This document shows positions 60,720 to 64,000 of a stretch of DNA of 64,000 nt, piece by piece. A program made the position numbers and the translations under genes. The stretch is from UBA5158 sp040389045 (GTDB taxonomy: Bacteria > Pseudomonadota > Gammaproteobacteria > DSM-16500). Where the stretch lies: NCBI GenBank assembly GCA_040389045.1, contig JAZKAT010000029.1, positions 1 to 64,000 of the forward strand, given 5' to 3'. Under the pieces are notes generated by a model. It had not been told where the DNA came from, made no database searches, and saw only the letters and a program-made list of their open reading frames with translations. Positions within the stretch are counted from its first letter, which is position 1. Every line of letters begins with the position of its first letter.

Positions 60720-61313
60720 TTACATTAACCGTAGCAAACCAATAAATATTCCTTGCACCTGCACCCTATGCGCCAGATAAGTTTGTGGTTGAAGACTAGC
60801 ATTAGCGGGAGTTAAAGTGATTTTTCCTGCAGGCTTGAAGTGAATGCGTTTCAATGTGGCATTTTCGTTATCAATCAGCGCGACGACGATGTCGTTCTCT
60901 TTTGCACTATCCTGACGTCTGCAGATCACCTTGTCGCCTTCCAGAATCCCTTCTTCAATCATGGAATCGCCTTTGACTTCCAGAGCATACAAATCCTCTT
61001 TGCCAAACAATTCGGCGAAATCAATGGTCTCATTACGCGCCACCGCTTCAATCGGGGTACCAGCAGCAATTTTCCCGACCAGGGGCAAGTGCAAGCCGGT
61101 AGGACTTTTCAATTGAATTTTGCGATAGCCAGTTTTGCCCATAGATAATAAACCATCTTGTTCCAGCACTCGCAAATAACGGCTTACCAGGCTTAATGAA
61201 CGCGGGCTGATACCTATGCCAATAGCAATTTCATTCAAGGAGGGGGCAAATCCACGCTCTTGCATAAATTGGGTGACGAATTGATAAATCTTGTATTGAG
61301 TAGGAGTAGTCAT
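60720..61313 (-). CDS. lexA: LexA-type SOS repressor
   Basis: The ATG at 61313 has AGGGA and gives 197 aa (E. coli LexA 202); a start 7 codons upstream is unsupported. The N-terminal winged helix (TQYKIYQFVTQFMQERGFAPSLNEIAIGIGI) precedes the S24 self-cleaving domain: cleavage site Ala84-Gly85 (KIAAGTP), Ser117 (KGDSMIEEG) and Lys155 (ATLKRI). It represses DNA-damage genes and cuts itself with RecA help. The recognition helix (SPRSLSLVSRYLRVL) differs from E. coli, and no CTG-N10-CAG box is visible upstream, so its operator may differ. Could instead be a related phage-type repressor, less likely. Confidence 0.85.
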   Translation of the reverse strand: MTTPTQYKIYQFVTQFMQERGFAPSLNEIAIGIGISPRSLSLVSRYLRVLEQDGLLSMGKTGYRKIQLKSPTGLHLPLVGKIAAGTPIEAVARNETIDFAELFGKEDLYALEVKGDSMIEEGILEGDKVICRRQDSAKENDIVVALIDNENATLKRIHFKPAGKITLTPANASLQPQTYLAHRVQVQGIFIGLLRLM

Positions 61314-61485
61314 TGCAAATTCCCTTATTAACACTAAGCTAGTTTAAGTGAAGAAATAGTGAAAAAACAAGTATTTTCTGCAATTAGTTTTTTGAGCGTG
61401 TTAAAATACGCTCCAAACTCCACTCAGCGCTTTTTCAAAGCTGCTGATTCGGCTAAGATAACACTTTTTAGGCAAACTCTTTTCC

Positions 61486-62454
61486 ATGTCTATACCACAA
61501 CGCCAGCAAGCTCTGCAAAATAAAACAGTCTACATTTCCTGTATCGTGCCGGTTTTTAATGAAGAAGCTAACGTCGATGAATTTTTCCATCAATTGCAAG
61601 CTAACTTAAGTCAGTTAACACAGCGCTTTGAAATTATAGTAATTGATGACGGCAGCCATGATCATACGGTAGCAAAAATTACCGCCCTCCCCGCCAGCTA
61701 CAACATTAAATTAATCTGCCTGTCACGAAATTTTGGTAAAGAAAATGCCCTCACCGCCGGCCTGGAACATTGTGCTGGTGATGTCGCCATCATTCTCGAT
61801 GCAGATTTTCAGCACCCACTGGAAACCCTGCCAATTTTTTTAGAAAACTGGGCGAACGGCTATGAAATGGTTTATGGTGTACGAGAAAATCGTGACAATG
61901 AATCTTCACTGAAACGTGGCTTCGCGCAGTTATTTTATTGGCTTATGGCAAAGATCACCCATATTAATATTCCCAATAATGCGGGAGATTTCCGCTTATT
62001 AGACCGCAAAGTTATCGCCAGTATTAATGAATTTCAAGAACGCTCTCGTTTCATGAAAGGCTTGTATGCATGGGTAGGTTTTAAAAGCATCGCTGTTCCC
62101 TTCCAAGTCCAAGAACGCACTGCTGGCAAAAGCGCCTGGGGGCTGCGTCGCCTTACCGAACTTGCCATTACCGGCATTACCTCATTTTCTGACATACCCT
62201 TGCGGGTGTGGGGATTTATTGGTTTTATTATTTCCTTAATATCACTGATTTACGCCATTTATATTGTTACCGTCACCTTAATATATGGCGCTGACTTACC
62301 TGGCTTTCCCAGCATCATTGTCGCGGTAATGTTTTTTGGTGGGATTCAATTATTATCGATTGGTATTTTAGGCGAATATATAGCGCGAATTTTTATGGAA
62401 GTAAAACAACGGCCTAAATACATAGTAGAAAAAAAATATGGTTTTGAAAATTGA
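61486..62454 (+). CDS. Polyprenyl-phosphate glycosyltransferase (GtrB/ArnC/DPM-like, GT2)
   Basis: A 322-aa protein: an N-terminal GT-A domain with SCIVPVFNEEANV, IVIDDGSHDHT (sugar-nucleotide site), ILDADFQHPLETLP (metal-binding DxD-type), YGVRENRDNESSLKRGF and DFRLLDRKV; and two C-terminal helices (GFIGFIISLISLIYAIYI, and IIVAVMFFGGIQLLSIGILG). It loads a sugar onto undecaprenyl phosphate. The next gene is GtrA, overlapping by 17 bp, so it is a GtrAB pair for modifying LPS or another surface glycan. Sugar not known. Confidence 0.92.
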   Translation: MSIPQRQQALQNKTVYISCIVPVFNEEANVDEFFHQLQANLSQLTQRFEIIVIDDGSHDHTVAKITALPASYNIKLICLSRNFGKENALTAGLEHCAGDVAIILDADFQHPLETLPIFLENWANGYEMVYGVRENRDNESSLKRGFAQLFYWLMAKITHINIPNNAGDFRLLDRKVIASINEFQERSRFMKGLYAWVGFKSIAVPFQVQERTAGKSAWGLRRLTELAITGITSFSDIPLRVWGFIGFIISLISLIYAIYIVTVTLIYGADLPGFPSIIVAVMFFGGIQLLSIGILGEYIARIFMEVKQRPKYIVEKKYGFEN

Positions 62455-62833
62455 GTTTGTAAAACAAGTTATCCGCTTTGTATTAATTGGCTCTACCGCA
62501 GCCATGGTTAACTTTAGTATTGTCATTGCCTTAGTTGAGTCTGGATTATTATCGCCCTTGTATGCCAACATTATTGCGTTTTCTATCGCCTTTCAAGTCA
62601 GTTACTTTGGACACCGCTACTGGACTTTCAATCGAACTGTCAATACGCACAAAATAGCCGTGCCCCGCTTATTATTAATTTCCGGGAGTAGTTTCATTGC
62701 CAACGAAGGAATATTTTATATCTTTCTAAATGTATTCCAGTTGCCCTATATTCTTGCGCTGTTTTTAACGCTTACCGTATTGCCCATAGTCAGTTTTACC
62801 TTTAACAAACTATGGGTATTTCAGGAAGGATGA
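62438..62833 (+). CDS. GtrA-like flippase
   Basis: A 131-aa protein with four hydrophobic helices and the GtrA family pattern: IRFVLIGSTAAMVNFSIVIAL, the loop FQVSYFGHRYWTFNR with the conserved WTF, and a C-terminal FTFNKLWVF (family ...N[RK]xWvF). It is proposed to flip the polyprenyl-phosphate sugar made by the GtrB partner. Overlaps the GtrB gene by 17 bp, and its end overlaps the convergent ArnT-like gene by 13 bp. Confidence 0.88.
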   Translation: MVLKIEFVKQVIRFVLIGSTAAMVNFSIVIALVESGLLSPLYANIIAFSIAFQVSYFGHRYWTFNRTVNTHKIAVPRLLLISGSSFIANEGIFYIFLNVFQLPYILALFLTLTVLPIVSFTFNKLWVFQEG

Positions 62834-64000
62834 TTCGTTAACAAAATCTTGTCATTGTACTGGCTGACTTTGTAGACCGTCATTTTAGACTTGAGGGCTT
62901 GGTAATAATCGTCATCGGTCACTACATACAAACGTTTAGCGCTATGCCAGCGTTGCAAAAATTCCTTATCACCGATTAACCACTGACTGGTATCCTGGAA
63001 AACCATTCCATACCACATTTCACGTAACCAATTATCATTGTAAGCAATATCTGGCGCATGCCAATCCGCCACGATAGTCAGTTGCTTTTCTAAATAAAGG
63101 GGTAAGTCCTGGTAATAACGGTAATAAGTCACCACTTCATCGCCAGGTTGCAACAGTGACTTCAATTGCAAAGCAATAGGCTTACTGGTTTTTACATCAA
63201 TAATTGAAACCGTGGAAATAAAAATTTGCAGTAACATAGCTACGGTGACTGTGATACATGTCACAATCCAGACGGGATTTAACTTTCGTGATAATTTACC
63301 CACTACAAACGCGGCGCAAATTAAAATAATTCCCATGTTGCGCAGCACGACAAAATAATCTTCTGGCACATCAAACACGTGTAGACTAGGCGCGGCAAAA
63401 AATAACATGGCTACCAAGGCACTAAACAAGATAAATAATGCCGTTGCGGCATAATACCCTCGTCGTTGCGGCGCCTCCCACCACTCACTCACATAACTTG
63501 CCACCAGCAATGCCAGCGCAGGGAATATCGGTAAGATATAGCCTACGGTTTTTGAATGCGGGATAGAGAAAAATACGAAGATGATAGTAAACCATAACAG
63601 CAGAAATAAGTCGGTTGCATACCGCTGACGGTCTTGCCAGATGCGGCCTAGTTTCTGCCCTAGTGCCTGCACCAGAAATACTGTCCACGGAAAAAATCCC
63701 GCAGCAACCACCGGTAAATAAAACCATAATGGCGCTTTACTATTAAATTCCTGGGTAGTCAGAAAACGCGAAACTTGCTGGGTCACAAAAAAGAAATGTA
63801 AAAATTCTGGATTGGCTTTTTGCACCAACATATACCACGGCAAAGTCAGTAACAGAAAAAGTAACATGCCGCTAAACAAGCGCATTTTAGTAAGTAAATG
63901 CCAGCGATTTAATATTAAGATCCAACTGCCAATAATCATGGCGGGAAAAACAATGCCTATCAACCCCTTGGTAAGCGCCGCCGCTGCCGCGAAACAATAT
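62821..64000 (-). CDS. ArnT-like (GT83/PMT) glycosyltransferase, 5' end outside window
   Basis: The frame is open to the right edge of the window (first full codons YCFAAAAALTKGLIG); this is about 390 C-terminal residues. The family motifs ALTKGLIGIVFP and, further on, FLTTQEFNSKAPLWFYLPVVAAGFFPW match ArnT-type glycosyltransferases, which transfer a sugar from undecaprenyl phosphate to lipid A. Then come several helices (SIPHSKTVGYILPIFPALAL) and a periplasmic C-terminal domain. With the GtrA/GtrB genes it forms a glycolipid-modification locus. Convergent arrangement argues against one operon. Donor sugar unknown. Confidence 0.85.
   Translation of the reverse strand, partial: YCFAAAAALTKGLIGIVFPAMIIGSWILILNRWHLLTKMRLFSGMLLFLLLTLPWYMLVQKANPEFLHFFFVTQQVSRFLTTQEFNSKAPLWFYLPVVAAGFFPWTVFLVQALGQKLGRIWQDRQRYATDLFLLLWFTIIFVFFSIPHSKTVGYILPIFPALALLVASYVSEWWEAPQRRGYYAATALFILFSALVAMLFFAAPSLHVFDVPEDYFVVLRNMGIILICAAFVVGKLSRKLNPVWIVTCITVTVAMLLQIFISTVSIIDVKTSKPIALQLKSLLQPGDEVVTYYRYYQDLPLYLEKQLTIVADWHAPDIAYNDNWLREMWYGMVFQDTSQWLIGDKEFLQRWHSAKRLYVVTDDDYYQALKSKMTVYKVSQYNDKILLTNHPS

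Noticed and set aside
61314..61400. SOS box before lexA
   Set aside because: No CTGT-N8-ACAG or close variant is visible in the stretch.

Overview
The window looks like part of a draft or metagenome-assembled chromosome of an AT-rich gammaproteobacterium of the order Legionellales (Legionella/Coxiella/Aquicella-like). The family markers that point there are a Legionella-type major outer membrane protein (27840-29204), a close relative of the Legionella spectinomycin kinase APH(9)-Ia (8317-9327), an ERG4/ERG24-type sterol reductase as known in Coxiella and relatives (6948-8243), a eukaryote-like OMP decarboxylase (9516-10472), and several very large coiled-coil or repeat proteins of the sort these intracellular bacteria use as secreted effectors. 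No secretion-system genes, tRNA, rRNA, CRISPR array or intact insertion sequence were seen. Genus-level placement is inference.

Layout. 0-5 kb: a leucine-rich-repeat fragment, two unrecognised reading frames that may be effectors (361 and 898 aa), and a possible 22-codon micro-ORF. 4.8-10.5 kb: a CE4 polysaccharide deacetylase, a YCII-like protein, a PEBP protein plus sterol reductase pair, an APH(9)-like kinase and pyrF. 10.6-15 kb: a class D beta-lactamase, a 2OG-Fe(II) oxygenase and several small secreted proteins. 15-19.2 kb: an MHYT sensor kinase and a response-regulator/GGDEF/EAL protein, transcribed together. 19.3-22.6 kb: a SCO1-like protein, a 2H phosphoesterase and the potassium transporter kup. 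23-27.7 kb: a phosphoethanolamine-transferase-like protein lacking the usual nucleophile, then a three-gene unit (507-aa unknown, 2H phosphoesterase-like protein, DUF218-like protein). 27.8-34 kb: the His-rich outer membrane protein and an overlapping operon of a degenerate laccase-domain protein, a GH20 hexosaminidase and an HGSNAT/NagX-like membrane acetyltransferase.

34.5-39 kb: a 1471-aa repeat protein preceded by a PmrA-box-like TTAA pair. 39-46 kb: a PDZ-less serine protease, outer membrane barrels, a choloylglycine-hydrolase-family Ntn hydrolase and an MFS carrier. 46-55 kb: a TPR-like protein with a glutamate-rich tail, an orphan TPS (filamentous haemagglutinin) domain fused to Ser/Asp repeats, a DHA2 drug exporter, and a 1204-aa protein made of two copies of an unrecognised domain of about 430 aa. 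55-64 kb: a third 2H phosphoesterase, a polytopic unknown, an EamA carrier, rdgC and lexA, a GtrB/GtrA pair, and a partial ArnT-like glycosyltransferase.

Two runs of exactly 100 N each sit between exact 55-bp copies of the same sequence. Collapsing the copies restores an uninterrupted frame in both affected genes, so these are assembly artefacts and not missing DNA. Intergenic regions carry several families of dispersed inverted repeats. The most novel material is the set of large unrecognised proteins (1204 aa, 1471 aa, 898 aa, the TPS-repeat fusion) and the operon at 24735-27732.
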